Part shown: in pieces, positions 24,405 through 37,918 of the stretch
Layout of the letters: every line of letters starts with the position of its first letter
Numbering within the stretch: position 1 is the stretch's first letter
Source: Ditylenchus dipsaci
Lineage: Eukaryota; Nematoda; Chromadorea; Rhabditida; Anguinidae
Direction: 5' to 3'
Length of the DNA: 64,000 nt
NCBI GenBank assembly: GCA_004194705.1
Contig: SADC01001163.1
Location: 1 to 64,000 of the forward strand
Position numbers and translations under genes: made by a program
Notes under the pieces: model-generated
The model's input: the letters and a program-made list of their open reading frames with translations, nothing else
Database searches by the model: none
What the model was told of the DNA's origin: nothing

Positions 24405-24535
24405 TGAACATAGTTTTGTTAACTGGGGCCTACCGCATAAAGAAACTCTGGTATGCATTCATTTTTCATGCATCCAGAGTGACTTTCAAGTGATTTGTGT
24501 CTAAGGTATGTGGATGTATGCATCTCAACCCCAAG
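24405..24535. repeat. Dispersed hairpin repeat, copy 1
   Basis: Near-identical to 61488-61612 in direct orientation: aacatagttttg, ctggggcctaccgcataaa, the stem ctggtatgcat/atgcatccag, then gtgatttgtgtctaagg and gtatgcatctcaaccccaag. The stem-loop at 24448-24482 is well paired. Nature unknown. Confidence 0.6.
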
Positions 24536-24626
24536 CAACCAAGCGCAGGGAACTTGGTCAGGAGACTTGGCAGGGGACCATGAAAAGGCTCAATGGACAA
24601 ATTAAAATGGATTTGTGGACTGTGCT

Positions 24627-24786
24627 TACCGTATTTTCTCTATTAAACTCCCATGGGGATTATTATTCAACCCCCGAAAAATCTTGAAATCGTAAATCAA
24701 AAATGGCCCTAACTCGGAAATCCTAGTAAAAAAACCAGGGGTGGGTGTTTATTAGAGAATGGGGGCTTAATAGAGAAAATACGGTA
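24627..24786. mobile_element. TACCGTA-family MITE
   Basis: Ends ttaccgtattttctctatta and taatagagaaaatacggtaa, arm word aactccc/gggggctt, short interior with ccctaactcggaaatcc. Confidence 0.7.
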
Positions 24787-25443
24787 ATTATAATTAACTA
24801 GATGTTTTTGAACGGAGCACATCTTTTATCTAATACCCAGCAACCAAATGAGTATAAATCATTATAAAAAATTATGGTAATTTTGTGGGGTTCATAAAAG
24901 GTGCCTGTTATGTAAGTCCTGGAATATTTTTCGACATAATTTTTACATATTTGAATTCAGTGGAATGCATCGGGTGTCAAGTAAAGAAATTCGTATTGTT
25001 CGGGATTCTACATAAGTACGTCAAAATAAGTACCCTAGATGTGTTCTGGAAGACGGGAGATGCTATTTTTTTTCTGTTAGAGTATCTGTAGGTAGCGTGT
25101 GAAAGTGGTTGGCTGCACGTGGCGCGATAATAGAGATTTTTAGAAATAAGTAGACGTGATTAATATAGCCGACAATAGCCACCAAGTCAAGTTAAAAAAT
25201 GTTTTTTTTGCCGTTTGTTGAATTTATCATCTATTTCTTTTTTTAGGTGCCTAATATTTTATCAATATTCTGTTGAAAAATCATCTTTTGCATTAAATTT
25301 TATCTTAACTGAAATATAATTAAGTAAATACGAAAGATGAACTTTTTGCCAGTTTTTTTTTTTGCATTTTCCGCAAATTCAGAAATTTTATTTTTCCTCT
25401 TTGAGTTTTTCTCAAAAGTACGCTACCCTAACGCAAGCTTGAG

Positions 25444-25672
25444 GTCTGGGGTGGTATTCAGGTGTGTTAGTAGAGTCTAGGATCAAAATTGACTCGTGAT
25501 CTACTCGACCCGTTTCTGACTGGCCCAGTAAATCAAAATTATTCACTGCTCGAGTAGTATCATGAGTAACTTTTGATCCGAAATTCTACTGAACCCGTTT
25601 CAAGTGCGAGTAGATTCAAGAATAACTTTTGATCTACTGACTTCACTAACCCACCTGAATACCACTCCAGGT
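25444..25672. mobile_element. Short copy of the GTATTCAGGT palindrome family
   Basis: Ends gtggtattcaggtgtgttag and taacccacctgaataccac. The interior is copies of gagtagatcaaaagttact-type words in both orientations. The large member is at 49236-50407. Confidence 0.75.
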
Positions 25673-26670
25673 AAATCTTTTTCAAGCCAGCCTTTTACGA
25701 GGCCCACGATAATGTCAAAGAGAATATCGATAAATCATGTCAGACTGACAGGAGAGGTGGAGGGTCTACCATGCCGATCTAAAAAAATCTTACAGAGAGA
25801 GTGGAAGGTAAAATGCCCTTCTTTTTCCGATTGCTCAGCAAATTTGTTTTAATAGTTATTGTCGAATTTGGGCTATTTTTGTGTATTATTTCAATTTACT
25901 TAAAATTGTTTGCGCACTATTAATATAACCTTATAAGTTGAGTTGAAAATTTACGACGCATGCAAAAATTTAGTCGATCCCCAAAATTTGGTCTGCAAGT
26001 TAGCAAAGTTGAGATTATCAGATAACCCAATTGTTGCTATATGTTGTTGATTGCTGCTTGACTGCTGGATTTGGTATGACATAATATTAATTTTACGAGC
26101 TTTTTGTTTGATGGAGTGTTATCTTTTTGTAGCTGTAGTCTCATCCGTGATACCACCCAATCCACATTTAAATTCAGGTTTGTTTCACTTCCTATCTTTT
26201 CAATTCTATCTCTTTTTTTCTTCCAAATGGCGATGATGTACAAGCAGGAAAAAAAAGAGAAAGTTGGAATACTGCGCACTTTTCGCGCATATTTTGATTG
26301 AAGAAAAAGAAAGGTTTGGACCACATTGTTAGCTGCTCTGTAGACTGGCCTTTGAAAATGGGGCTATTGCACAATAGACAGCTGCTGTTTCGGATGCTTT
26401 TTCGATCAAACAGACAATTTGGGGCAGTCAAAGTGTGGAAAGTGCAGTTAAAAGAAAGTAAAACTCACACATTTACTAAAGAAATTCCAGTCAAAAAAGT
26501 AGTTGGTTTTTACAAACAGCTCTGGTGCGTTAATGGCAGTGGAATTACACAAAGCATTAACAAGTGTGTGCTATGAAGCAAGTCTTATAAAGTGTGCTCT
26601 TTGGTTGAGCAAGAGGGCTACTACATTCAAACGAACCGAATAAACAGCCATTTACCTATCCAGCTATTCC

Positions 26671-27031
26671 AGTGCAGTCGAACCTGTTTAACCCGACACC
26701 TCAGGGCACCCGCTTCAGGGTGTCGGATTAAAGAGGACCAAAATTGATTCCTAGAGCAAGGTGTTGGCTTGTCGAGGTTTTCACTTTATTCATACAAATA
26801 ACAACTACAACGATAATAGAAAATCCTTTTTGCTTTTTGCGATTTATTCCAGCGCTTTTTTTTTACCCACTTTCTGAAGACGTGCATTATCGAGAGAGTG
26901 CGCTATTGAGATTACGTCAGCGGGAGAGTCAGTTTGCCTTGATTTCAAGCACTAACCAAATCACTGTCCTGTAGGCGTTGTTAGAACATGGGATGTTACT
27001 GGATGGATACGCCATTGAGAGAGTCTACTGT
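26671..27031. mobile_element. Probable CAGTC-family (pogo/Tigger-like) remnant
   Basis: Begins cagtcgaacctgtttaaccc and ends gagagagtctactgta, with a cattatcgagagagtgcgc word inside. The ends are only roughly inverted. Confidence 0.4.
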
Positions 27032-27448
27032 ATCAGGTCGATGGTGTGACTAATGTGACCAGCACTTTCTGATTGATTGCAAATCATATTAACCATAAAA
27101 TCTACAGCAAAGTTTTTTTGTCGAGTTTCGAAATCACCATATGATTTTATAAGAATTTGATTGAAATCTGTACATAGTTTTCTAAGTAGAAGTGTGAAAC
27201 CCAACAAAAAAAATTAATGTAGTTGCTATAAATTAAAATATTTTGCACCTCGTCAGAAAGTGCTAGCCACTCTAGATTCAAGGCAGAACATTTCAGCCAA
27301 TTACAAAAGAGAATTAATAGAATGGTTTGATAGGTTGCAAATTTCAAATTTTTGTTCAATTTTTAATTTTTGTTTCAGTTCGATCAGACCATCACGATGT
27401 AACCCAAAGTTTCAGGAATTCAGATGTTTTTCATTTGATGAGATATTA

Positions 27449-27675
27449 TGGCGCTAGTAGCGAATATAGCATCAGCCAGCCCCCCCTACCCTCCTCAGAA
27501 TATTACCCTCCCAAAATCGTTGTAACTACCATTTGGAATAACAACTTTAGGCTCGGGGGTAAGCCACCTCCATGGAAGTTGTGACTGTCTTAATTACTTT
27601 TTCTGCGGTCTGGGACATACATTTGGGTACTTTTTACTTAAGCTTTTTAAGTGAGAATTCACTAATAGGGTCGAT
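27449..27675. mobile_element. MITE related to 36991-37286
   Basis: Shares with the second copy the segments gttgtaactacc, ggaataacaactttaggc, gaagttgtgact and ctggg(a)catacatttgggtac. The ends gctagtagcgaatat and cactaatagggtcgat are degraded. Confidence 0.6.
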
Positions 27676-28559
27676 ATTATATATCAACTGATTGCATTTT
27701 TATATTCTCTTGAAAAATGGGATGATCCTTAAAATTGGGCTGAGAAAACACAATAGAGTAGAGCGCCTAACTTTCACAGTTCCAAGTGGCTTGGATTGGC
27801 AATATAGAAGGGTCAGTGAAGTAGAAAGAACCTCTTCTTCTTCCTGAGTTTATTTTGCATATACAAACACGCACATATTCAGTTACTACTACTGCTCTTC
27901 ACTTTCTGACTATCAGATTGCTTATTGGACAGCGCAAAAGTTTTTGCACATCGAGCAATTTTTCTAAACTTTAAAACTCTTGTTAGACCAACAGAGCAGC
28001 TGAAAAAAAATGTTAACCACTCTCTGTGGGAGTCAAACTTGTGATTTTGTCGGCAAAAATCAATCTTATTACTTATTCAAATTTTCATGGCACCAAAAAT
28101 TCATTTTAGCTATCAAATAATATATCAATAATATCAAACACCGAAAAAAAATTTCGCTAAATCTTTTAGGGAAGTAGGTGGAAATCCCCTTTCTGAGATT
28201 TTTTCAAAATCTTTTTTTTTCAAATCGAAATCGAGTTGGGAAAAAATGTTTTTTCCTCAGCCGAAAAATTCTAGAAATGGGGATTTACGTCTTCTTGCAT
28301 ATTTTAGGTACTAAAAATTATTCTTTAATGCCGAAACAAAATTTAGTGCAAAAACAATTAATTTGGTGTTAAAAATAACTTTTTTTGCGGAAAAAGGTCC
28401 AGGTATCAGTTCCTTTGTTTTTTGGATCCCATATTCCGTTACGATAAAACACTTGTATACATATTCTGAAAGAGCATACAATCATCCCCATCGGAAAATC
28501 AAGAAACAATGTCAAGAGTGAAAGAGAAGAAATTGATCTTGGAAAAGGGTAAAAATGCA

Positions 28560-28880
28560 ACCTTGCCCTGGGCAAATCCAAGTTATTCAAAGGAATACAA
28601 TAAGCTGTAAATCAAGTTTAGCCGAGTGGGAAATAAATGAGAAAGGCAAGCTGGTAGTTAGATTTAGCCAGAAAGGCAAATACCTACTACTGGCCTAAAG
28701 CAATAAAATAATAAGGGACAATTAGGCGTCTCCACCTGGAAGAGGTAGTGCGCATTCCTAGTCTCCACCCATATTTATTTCTTATGTTGGAATGTCACCC
28801 AGGAAACAAAAACAGATAAGTAATAAGCTAAACAAAAGTCTCACCATCTACAAAACTGACTACAAAACAATCAAGGAAAA
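28560..28880. promoter_or_regulatory. Non-repetitive island between hbl-1 and the GPAT gene
   Basis: Around 300 bp without repeats. Neighbouring 27680-28560 and 28880-30400 are AT-rich with no gene or clear repeat that I can support. Confidence 0.2.
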
Positions 28881-30429
28881 AGAGATTACTAGACTTGTGT
28901 TTATTGAGCTCAAATTGTATGACTTATTTGTGAAAAAGTGGCTTTTGGTGCATATAGTTTTTAGCAGATAAAATAAAGGTACCTGGCTTTTAAAAAAATT
29001 ACTAGGGTAGTCAAATTCCCCCAGAAATTTTAAATCGGACAGTCCTCTGGAGCATTATAAGGAAAATTCCCGATAATTTGAAAAAATTGAAAACATGAAA
29101 TTCGGATTCAAAACATTTAATTTTGTCTACGAATAACATAGTGGCTGCATTTTGACGGGCAATGAGCTGCCTAGCAAATGTTTCAGAAATGTGACTGTTT
29201 TCACGTGTGACCCTGTATAGAATCACCATATTTCGTTGTTAGAGCAAGTCTTTTCTTGTAAATCTTTTTCTTTACCGGTGTTGTTATTCGCTACTAGGGT
29301 CCGAATTTTTTTTAGAATATATTTATTCTAAGTTGAAATGTAGACATAAGTCATAAATATCAAAATTTCAGCTTTTCTTTCAAAATTTTGAATCTCGAGA
29401 CAGCAAGTCATGAACGAAAATATAGTCCTTGCTCTGCTGTAAAAAAATGGATCGAATATTTATAATATCGAGCACCTATGAAAACTAGAAGCCTTTCTAA
29501 GTCCCGAACCTGTTTTTCTAGTCAAATTGAGAAAGATTTCTAGTTTTGTAGCGAAAAACTTGAAAAGCGATAGTGCTCCTTTTTCACGCTTTGACTAGCC
29601 GTAGACTAGCCATAGTACTATCCATATGGAGATCTTTGTTTTCTTAAGAAAATCTTTGACAACCATGCACTTTAAGTTAGTCAATTTTTCGGTACTCCAT
29701 ATTTTGACTTATTTACTTCAAATGGCTCTAGCTCGATTGTTCGTCAATCAAAACCTAACTGAACTAAAAAAGTGGCTATCTGATGAGAACAACAGCTTTT
29801 TCGCTTAAAAATTGTCGAAATTCGAAGTGATAATATACAGAAAACTCCTAGTTGTGACTTTTATTGTTTGACACGTTTTCTTGACAAATTTGTGTTCAGC
29901 ATGGTCGACTTGCTTGTGAAAGTGCTCTCGGATTTCGAACTCAGTGTCATATTTCTGATTTCTCTAAAGACGACAAATCGCCCAAACAAAGCGCCCTAAA
30001 GCTAAATAACAAACTGCTGCCGATATTAGAAACATATCTGAAACATATCCGATATCTGAAAAACCATGACATTATGATTATTAGCCTACTTTCGACATAC
30101 CCTTGTTATATATATATATTTTTGACTATCCAATCTGTATGAGTTAGTTACTCGCATATTGAAACAACGCTAATTAGAAATTTGAAAAGCCCGTCACGGC
30201 TTTTAAAAATGTCCGAAAGAGGCAGATAGTTGAATGTGGCGGGAATTTAAAAAAGTTGCTGCTTTTTCTCAGGAATATGAATATTTTGTTCTAAGGGCAT
30301 GGCATTTTCACACTTTATGATACCACAAATGAAATTGTGGCTACATATTCTTACAAAGACTATGTGTAACTATGAAAAATTATGATAATAAAATTTTTGC
30401 AAAAATATCGACCTTAGATATTTGATTCC

Positions 30430-30757
30430 ACACAATGGTAGACTGTAAATTCAACAATCTTCACTCAAAAATGGGCATAACTCTTTTTTTTGAATTTTCC
30501 AAAAATAATTTTTTTGGGTTTTTTGTAGCTGACTTCTTGTAGCTGAGATTCAGGGTACCAAATAGGCTATTGGCAGATTAGGTATTGATAAAATGTTAAA
30601 AAAAATCAACAATCCTTACTCACAGGACCAATAGCCTATTTGGTACCCTGAATCTCAGCTACAAGATGGCAATGAAAAAATAATTTTTGAATAATCAAAA
30701 AGTTGTGGCTCTTTCAAAGTGAGAATTGTTAAATTTACAGTCTGCCATTGTGTACGA
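30430..30757. mobile_element. Inverted-repeat element, cacaatggtagactgtaaat ends
   Basis: The left end cacaatggtagactgtaaat is mirrored near 30745. The inner arms ctgagattcagggtaccaaa/ggctattgg are exact and meet around a 60-bp spacer. The whole forms one long hairpin. Confidence 0.7.
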
Positions 30758-31599
30758 CCCCAAGGCTTCGCCTAAGTTAAAAATAAATAAAAACACGGAA
30801 AACCGAATGCCAAAACAAGCGCAATTGGAAACCACTAAACGCTCCTTTGCCATTCTTTTAACTCTCGTGGGGTGGAAGTTTTCAACCCTTTAAAAATCGG
30901 TACATATTCTTAGATGTTCTCGAAATTGAACAAGTGGAATGGGAGAGGTTATGGTAGTTAAGAATCTGATAAAATCTGATGTGTCAAGAAGTACAGACCC
31001 TAAAAGTTGAGAGGCGCAATATTTACAAGTAGAATACGGTCCGCATCTAGTCCAATTTGAAATACCCAAACCGTCCTAACCGAAAAAGCCAGCCATACAA
31101 AATTTTGAAACCCATGGTTATCTCTCATTTGTACTAATCAATTACTCTATTTCGAAGATATTCCATTTTTCGGAACATCAACTCAACTATCCAAAGAGCA
31201 ACTATGACCAAGACAGATAACTATTTGGATGCTATGCGCTTTTCGTTGTAGCTTACCAGTGTGTCGAAGGATCAGCCACGAAAATTGTCAATGCTCCGGG
31301 TAGGACCACCAAAGTTAGATGCGTAGTCGGAATCCCGTATTTGCACTTTAGCAAGAACGGACTGCTAACATTCAAATGTTATAAAATTTATTTTTGGGTT
31401 AAGCTAAGTGTATGAAATAGGTTTTCATGAATCCCCGACAGTTCTGCTGAAAGGAAAAAATACGTATATTTTACTCAGATTCCTCCAGACACAAATGTCT
31501 ATATACAGTACCCAAATAATTTTTATTTTTCATCCAAACAAACAAAAAGTGCACAATTGTACTGCTGCTAATTTCAGGCCTCTACTTTACTTCTTTCAA

Positions 31600-31860
31600 A
31601 CCGGAAGGCCAAATTAAGGACGACAAACAAAGCAGCAATTGGATTTAATGCGTAGGAGCAAGCAGGCGAGCAGCAAATCACCTGCTCCCAACCAATAATT
31701 GTACAGAGAAGGCTTCAGGAGGCGCTGGCCAAATTGCTGGGCAACGCCCAATTAGAGCAAACTTGTTGGGATGTGGTCGGCCTGGAGCAGCAGTAGGCTT
31801 GTAGGCAGGCCAGCCATACAGCTAATTCTAGATGAGAAGCTTACAAATTGTGGGTAATGG
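31600..31860. promoter_or_regulatory. Non-repetitive GC-richer island
   Basis: Contains ggcgctggccaaattgctgg and related words, similar in texture to the islands at 18470 and 20000. No exon signals. 31040-31600 and 31860-32260 hold nothing I can name. Confidence 0.25.
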
Positions 31861-32265
31861 AATAAGTAAGAAGTATGTATATAAGTTCTTGGAATGCCAT
31901 TTACCTGGTGTGGATTACGTCAAGCAGAAGTTAGTTAAGAAATTTTTCTTCTAACTTTCTCCCACACCTGTTTGTGTGGATATAGCCTTAAAAGGTGGTT
32001 ATTAGGACGACTGGAGACATGGCTTGCTACTAACTACTAAAATGTAATTAAGTTTTCAGGTATGCCCATTGGAGCTATGAAAGTGACTGGAGTCGAGGAA
32101 AACAATTTACAAATGCTTAAACCAACATTGCAATATGAGGAATGGATTATGGTAGCTTGAGTATATGCACGGATAGAGAGTATATGCACCGATACTTAGT
32201 TTTTTTAACAAAAAAAATTTGTAAGTGCCGAAGCGAATAACAAAAGGATTTGATAACGATTAAGC

Positions 32266-34750
32266 TACGTTCATATACTGCGACTCCACCTCCGACTCCG
32301 ACTACCTATGTGAACACGAAAGTCGGAGGCAGAGGCGCAGGTGTTCACATATTGTGACTCCGCCTCCGACTACTACTTCGCCTCCGGCTACTTATGTGAA
32401 CACGAGTGTTCACATACTCCGACTTTGTCTTCGACTCCGCCTCCGACTCCACCTCCGACTCTTGCGTGTTCACATACAGTAGTCGGAGTCGGAGGCGCGC
32501 CTCCGACTACTCGATTTTTGCATATCAAACATGTTTGATTCTTTTGTGTACTAAAAAAAGTTTTTTGCATAGTTTGATATTCTAAAGCCTTAATTGGAGT
32601 TAGAAACCCAATTTTTTGAGCTAAGCACAGTTTTTTTTACGAGTTTTACGAGTAAACACAGTAATTTTCAAAATGAGTGCCACTTTTACACCAAACTATT
32701 CCAAACGTTCCGAATTACCATGAATCACCCGAAACCACCTTAAACCATTTCAAAATACCCTTAAAATCGCAAATAGTCTTGAATCACGCAGGTCTACCCT
32801 GAACCACCCTAATATATTCTAAACCCACCGAGACACTGGTTTAAGCTGTTAAGCGTAACTTGCGGTAATTTTTTGGAGGTTCAGGCCAGTTCGGCGCAGT
32901 TTCGGATGTGTGGTTAATGGTGTGGCAGAGGGCGGTTGTTCACTGTTAGGTTTAGGGTGGTGTGATGTGATAAAAGAAAAAAACTTTAATCAGATCAACA
33001 ATTACTCAACTTTTCAGAAAAATCACGAGAAACTCGTGATTCAGAATTCTATTGGGTTGTCGCATAAGTTCGTTCGGTTTTTTAAAAAGGTGTACAGTTT
33101 CTCTATAATGACTCTCTTTATAACAACTCTCTCTCTATAACGACCAGTAAAAAAGAACTATTTGGTCACGAATGACATCGTTTACGTCAAATCGACTCTC
33201 TTGAGTCAAATCGACTCTCTCCATAACGACTCAGTGCGGCGGTCCATTGAGCGTCGTTATAGAGAGAGTCGACTGTATGAATGTGAAACAATGAGTGAAA
33301 CAATTCAATCAATAGTGTATTATCCTTCACTGAAGCAGTCATTGAGCCATTCTTCCAACTCTTGACCATTTTCGAACGGAATGGAAGAATAGCACAATGA
33401 GTTTTTCACCCCCAAAGATGCGTCAAAGGCGGAACTTTTAAAATTCCGGAAAGGTAGGAAGAAGTCATGAACAGTGAAGGAGAATAAATTATTCATTGAA
33501 TTGTTTTATTTCTTTTTTCGGAAAATTGTTGTGAAAAACAAAGTGTGATGTATCATTCGAAAGAGAAGAAACAGAGCTACCAAACGGCATACAGTCGACT
33601 CTCTCTATAACGACTCTCAATGGACCGGTCGCACTGAGTCGTTATGGAGAGAGGACGTTATAAAGAGAGTCGATTTGACGTAAACGATGTCATTCGTGAC
33701 CAAATAGTTCTTTTTTACTGGTCGTTATAGAGAGAGAGTTGTTATAAAGAGAGTCGTTATAGAGAAAGTCGACTGTATAACATTTTTTGTATTCATTTAG
33801 AATAAAATTTGTATACCTTTTTAAAAAACCGAACGAACTTCTGCGACAACCCAATACTTGGGTGTCTGAAACGAGTTGATTAGGCCTAAAGTGATTCGGT
33901 CAGGCAACTCACGCTTCAAGCTTTTATTCAAAACAGTAATAAGCTGCCTGAATGCAGCCCCAAATGCTTATATATAGCATTAGTTTTTGTATATCCATTG
34001 AATAAAAGAAAATTAATGGGTAAGTTAAGAAAAAATGAAAAATTAAAAAATTTGGTGCTGACATACTGTGACTCCGACGATCGACTCTGACTGCGACTCC
34101 ATTGTGAACACAGGACCGAAAACGGAGTCGGAGTCTGGCTGATTTTCGAGCAGTTTGGGAATTTTGGCCCTTTTCAGGCATTTTGGCTATTTTCGGCCAT
34201 TTTGGCCATTTTTGAGCAATTTGGCCCTCTACACCACAAAAATATTATTTCAAATTTCAAAATTTTCGAATTTTTCCATTCTGAGTACCTTCAGAAAAAG
34301 GCTGCGCCCCTAATTTAAAGTTGTCCATTTTCAGTTTTTTTATTCGACGCGCAAGGAGTTGGCGCAAAATAGCGATTATTGGCACAGAAACTTTTTTTCG
34401 GACCAAAAAATTTTTTCCTTATAGAGAAATTTTCCAAAAATCGTTTTTGACCAAAAAAAAATTTTTCGTCAAACCAACCCTGAAATTTTATTGCATATTC
34501 CGCAAACCAGTGCCCGGTTTCCTATCAAAGGACACCAACTTCAAAAATTAAAGTTCGCAAAAATTGGGCTAAAAGTAGTAAAAGAGAGACACTTCACAAA
34601 AAACTGAGTCGCAGAGTGTTCACAATGGCGTCGGAGTCGGAGTCACAGTATGTGAACAGTTGAACGAAATCGTAGTCGGAGGCGGAGATGTTGACATACT
34701 CTCGAGTAGTCGGAGACGGAGGCGGAGTCGCAGTATGTGAACGTAGCTTT
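32266..34750. mobile_element. 2.5-kb palindromic element built of gactccgcctcc words
   Basis: Outer ends gctacgttcatatactgcga and gtcgcagtatgtgaacgtag are inverted. At both ends the words gactccgcctccgac and tgtgaacac/gtgttcaca alternate (32280-32520; 34060-34145; 34600-34750). A mariner-type element is nested at 33050-33856. The other interior DNA is AT-rich, non-coding. Confidence 0.7.
33050..33856. mobile_element. Mariner-type non-autonomous element, nested
   Basis: Ends attgggttgtcgcataagtt and aacttctgcgacaacccaat, flanked by TA on both sides. Such ends are typical of the mariner group. The subterminal arms repeat (a)gactctctctataacgac in both orientations. The centre (33280-33590) has no transposase. 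Confidence 0.75.
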
Positions 34751-34759
34751 ACAAACCGT

Positions 34760-36980
34760 ATTACCGAAGTTACCGTATATCACCCGACAGAGCCGCCATA
34801 TCTTCAAGGCTGTGTTTGAGGAAGGAGGAAATCGGGCTATTTCAAGTTGGGCTTAATTTTAATTAGAATATTCTTCGGCCCAATTTTAATGGGTGCAATT
34901 TGAAATGTCCAAATTTTTTCCTCCCGTATTAAAGTAAAGGCTGTAACTAAAAACACGCACCAAAATACAGATGTCCCGCAGTAAATACAAAATTAGAGTA
35001 TTCCTCAGTGTTTTCCAGATTGTAAAATTTATTTTTTCAGATCAACATTTAGCCCTAAATCACTAGTTTCTAATGAGCCATCACCTGGCTCAATGTGATG
35101 TGGGAAAGAGATAGCACCAATGGTTTTGAAAAACAAAAATATTCAAAAATTATTACTTTTTCTTATATCTGACCAAAATTTAGTCAAGAACACCCTTAAA
35201 ATTATTTAAAAATACCATCTGGCCTTCATGAGTTTTAGTCAAAAATTTTAGAAAAAAGTTTCAATTTTTTAATCGGAAACCGTTTACAAATGTTTATTGT
35301 ATCATATTAAGCAGAAAAAAGTGCTTAGAACGTGTTTTTGGGTGACTTTTAAGAAATTTGGGATGGGGGTTGGTAAACGCGGTAAGTACTAGTAAAATTA
35401 CAGCTTGAGTGCATATAGATAACTACTAAGCAGGAAAACGTAGCCAGTGATACAATCTAAGAGCATATCTCAGAATGATGTCCTAAGAAATCTGGATCCA
35501 AGCACAAATTCAAAAAAGATGTTTATGCAGTCTCGCTATAGTGGCACCCTTCGGGACCGGCCTTGGGTGCCACTATATTGGAGTGCCGCGAGTGGACTGT
35601 GCCAAAATCGCGGTATGGCTATTAATATAGCAAACTTTGGTCTCTCTTACCAAGGAACCTTTAGAAGTATTTTTTTTTCAAATACTTCATTGAGTTTTTT
35701 TCAAAAATTTGAGCCTTATATTTATCAATGATGGTATTGTATCTTTTATCTTCTAATACTATTTTATAGCCATGCATCTCCTCTTTCAAATGGCATATTA
35801 AACTGAGCCTGATTATTTTTTATCCTCTTTTTATTAGACTTTTTTAACTCCCTTATCTAAAACTATTAGCTAAAGCCCATCAAAGCCAAAGAGCTTTCTT
35901 CAACGACCGCCTCTGAATTTAGTTCTTGCTTAAGATTCGACTTTTGATCCCGATTTTTCGGAAACTTTTTCAGGATTCGATTCGTCAGTCTGATCAGAAG
36001 AACCTAGCCATTCTGGTTATACAATTCACAATTTTGGCACTATATCGAGACTCGACTTTGCTTGCAAATGCTACTAACAACTAATCTGCAAAAACGTTTT
36101 ACAGGATGTTAGCACATTCTATATATCTAGATTTTTTGCAATGAAACGTGTCAAACTGTAAAATGTAATTTCCGCGAATTTTTATTTGTTCCTGACGTTC
36201 ATAAGACTAAAAGCATGAAAATGTTTTTTCATTTGTTTCCATGTTTCATTTTGGTAAAGTTATGTAAAAATATTAAGTTTCTGTTTTGTATTTTGAAAAC
36301 AAAAATAAAAATAAACCGAGTGATTTTTTTCATCTTGAAACATATAAAAACAAAAGGTTTTGCTGTTTTTGTTTTTGAAAGGAACAAGCTAACAGGCTTG
36401 AAAAAGGCAGAAATTTGAAAAAATTAGAACAAAAGTTTTTCAAAAAGATGGTAGAGTGTTTTCGGTTCACGCTGTCGTACACTAGCTTAACCTGCGCTTA
36501 AAGACAGCCGAGAACAAAATAGCAAGGCATACTTGATTGTTTTAGGCGGAACATATAAGAGGTGCAAATATTATTCTTCGGGTTGTCAATAAATGCCATC
36601 AATCACTCCGATGAAAAACTTTTATTCATGCAAAAAAATCATAGCCTTCTGTAATTATATTTACAATTTATCAAAGACAAGCGCAAAATTGGCTGGTTGA
36701 TTAGGCGAAAGCATTTGTGTAACGAAAAATATCATAGCATGAAAAAAGACAAACAAAATATCAATGCTATATATACAATAATATGATCGAACCGTATTTT
36801 TCTTATGAAAATTTTTCAAGTAGCAAAGAGATGAAACAAAACTTATACAGCGTAAACTTCTTAGCAGCTCAAAATGATCGAATATTGACTATACTAGATG
36901 AATGTTTAAAAAAAAATTCTACATTTTATCAACTCTACAATATAAGGTTTTTCAGCAGAAAATTTCCGGAAAGGTTTGGT
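34760..36980. other. Intergenic, no gene seen
   Basis: AT-rich sequence with short ORFs lacking domains. A small hairpin with gtggcaccctt/gggtgccact lies at 35540-35572, and a piece resembling the subterminal part of the CAGTC family (gattcgtcagtctgatc) lies near 35980. Confidence 0.4.
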
Positions 36981-36990
36981 ATTTAAAAAA

Positions 36991-37286
36991 TTCGGCCCTA
37001 GTATAGAATACCCCCCCCCCCCAAACCTGACATTTTAAAAATTGCTGTAACTACCCTGTCGAACAACAAGTTTAGACTTAGCCCTTAGACCTCCCACCTC
37101 GACCTCGCACCTTCCTTGTGTAAACCGTATTAGGCTTAAGGGTGGGCCGGCCTACGGAAGTTGTGACTAGTAAATAGTTTACGCACAGTTTCCGGGTCTG
37201 AGACATATATATGGGTGCTCTTTACTTAACTTTTAAAAAGCAAAAAATTTAGGGAGGGGGGGGGGTGGTATTCTATACTAGGGTCG
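36991..37286. mobile_element. MITE with ccctagtatagaatacccc ends
   Basis: Left end ccctagtatagaataccccc followed by a C run; right end G run then ggtattctatactagggtcg. The interior matches the copy at 27449-27675. Confidence 0.75.
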
Positions 37287-37918
37287 AAAATTCTAACTCG
37301 TAAAAAAAACTTTCGAACGACACTCAGAACTGGAAGAAAAGTTTGAATTTCGATTTTCAAAAGCCATTATATCTAGCAAAAATATGTTTTTTTTGTAAAT
37401 TTTTCGTAAAATATGAGAAACGATATTTTTCCAGAAATTGAACACTTTAAAGCCTCTCCCCAAAAAAACAAAATGTAACTAATTTTAAAATTCCACGGAA
37501 GCTTGCAAAAAATTGCTACAGGAAAGCCGACCGCAAAATTGATGAAGCCAAGGATCTTGCGAAGAGCACTATGCAATCAGTGATTCAACGTCAATAGCCG
37601 AAAACAAAATAAAGTTTTGGATAAATAAAGTTGTTTTAGGTACATTTGGTCACTTTTGGAGAGGGTGATTATAAAAGGGATACAGTATATAATCCAATAA
37701 TTTCTTTGAAAAATTCACCAACAAAACATAACAAGCTGGACAATGACATAATTTCTAAACTAAAAAGCATAAGTGAATGAAATACTGGCTTAATCTCTAG
37801 AACAGTAGTAAAAATTATATAAACTTAAAATTATATTTTTACTTCACAACTAAGCTAGAACAAGAAATAGGTCAAAAAGTTTAATTTAGTAGCTCAGATC
37901 TTTGCACCATATAAGTGG

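Noticed and set aside
32341..32570. Pro/Thr-rich ORFs on both strands
   Set aside because: Read-through of the gactccgcctcc word array, as expected for a triplet-like repeat.
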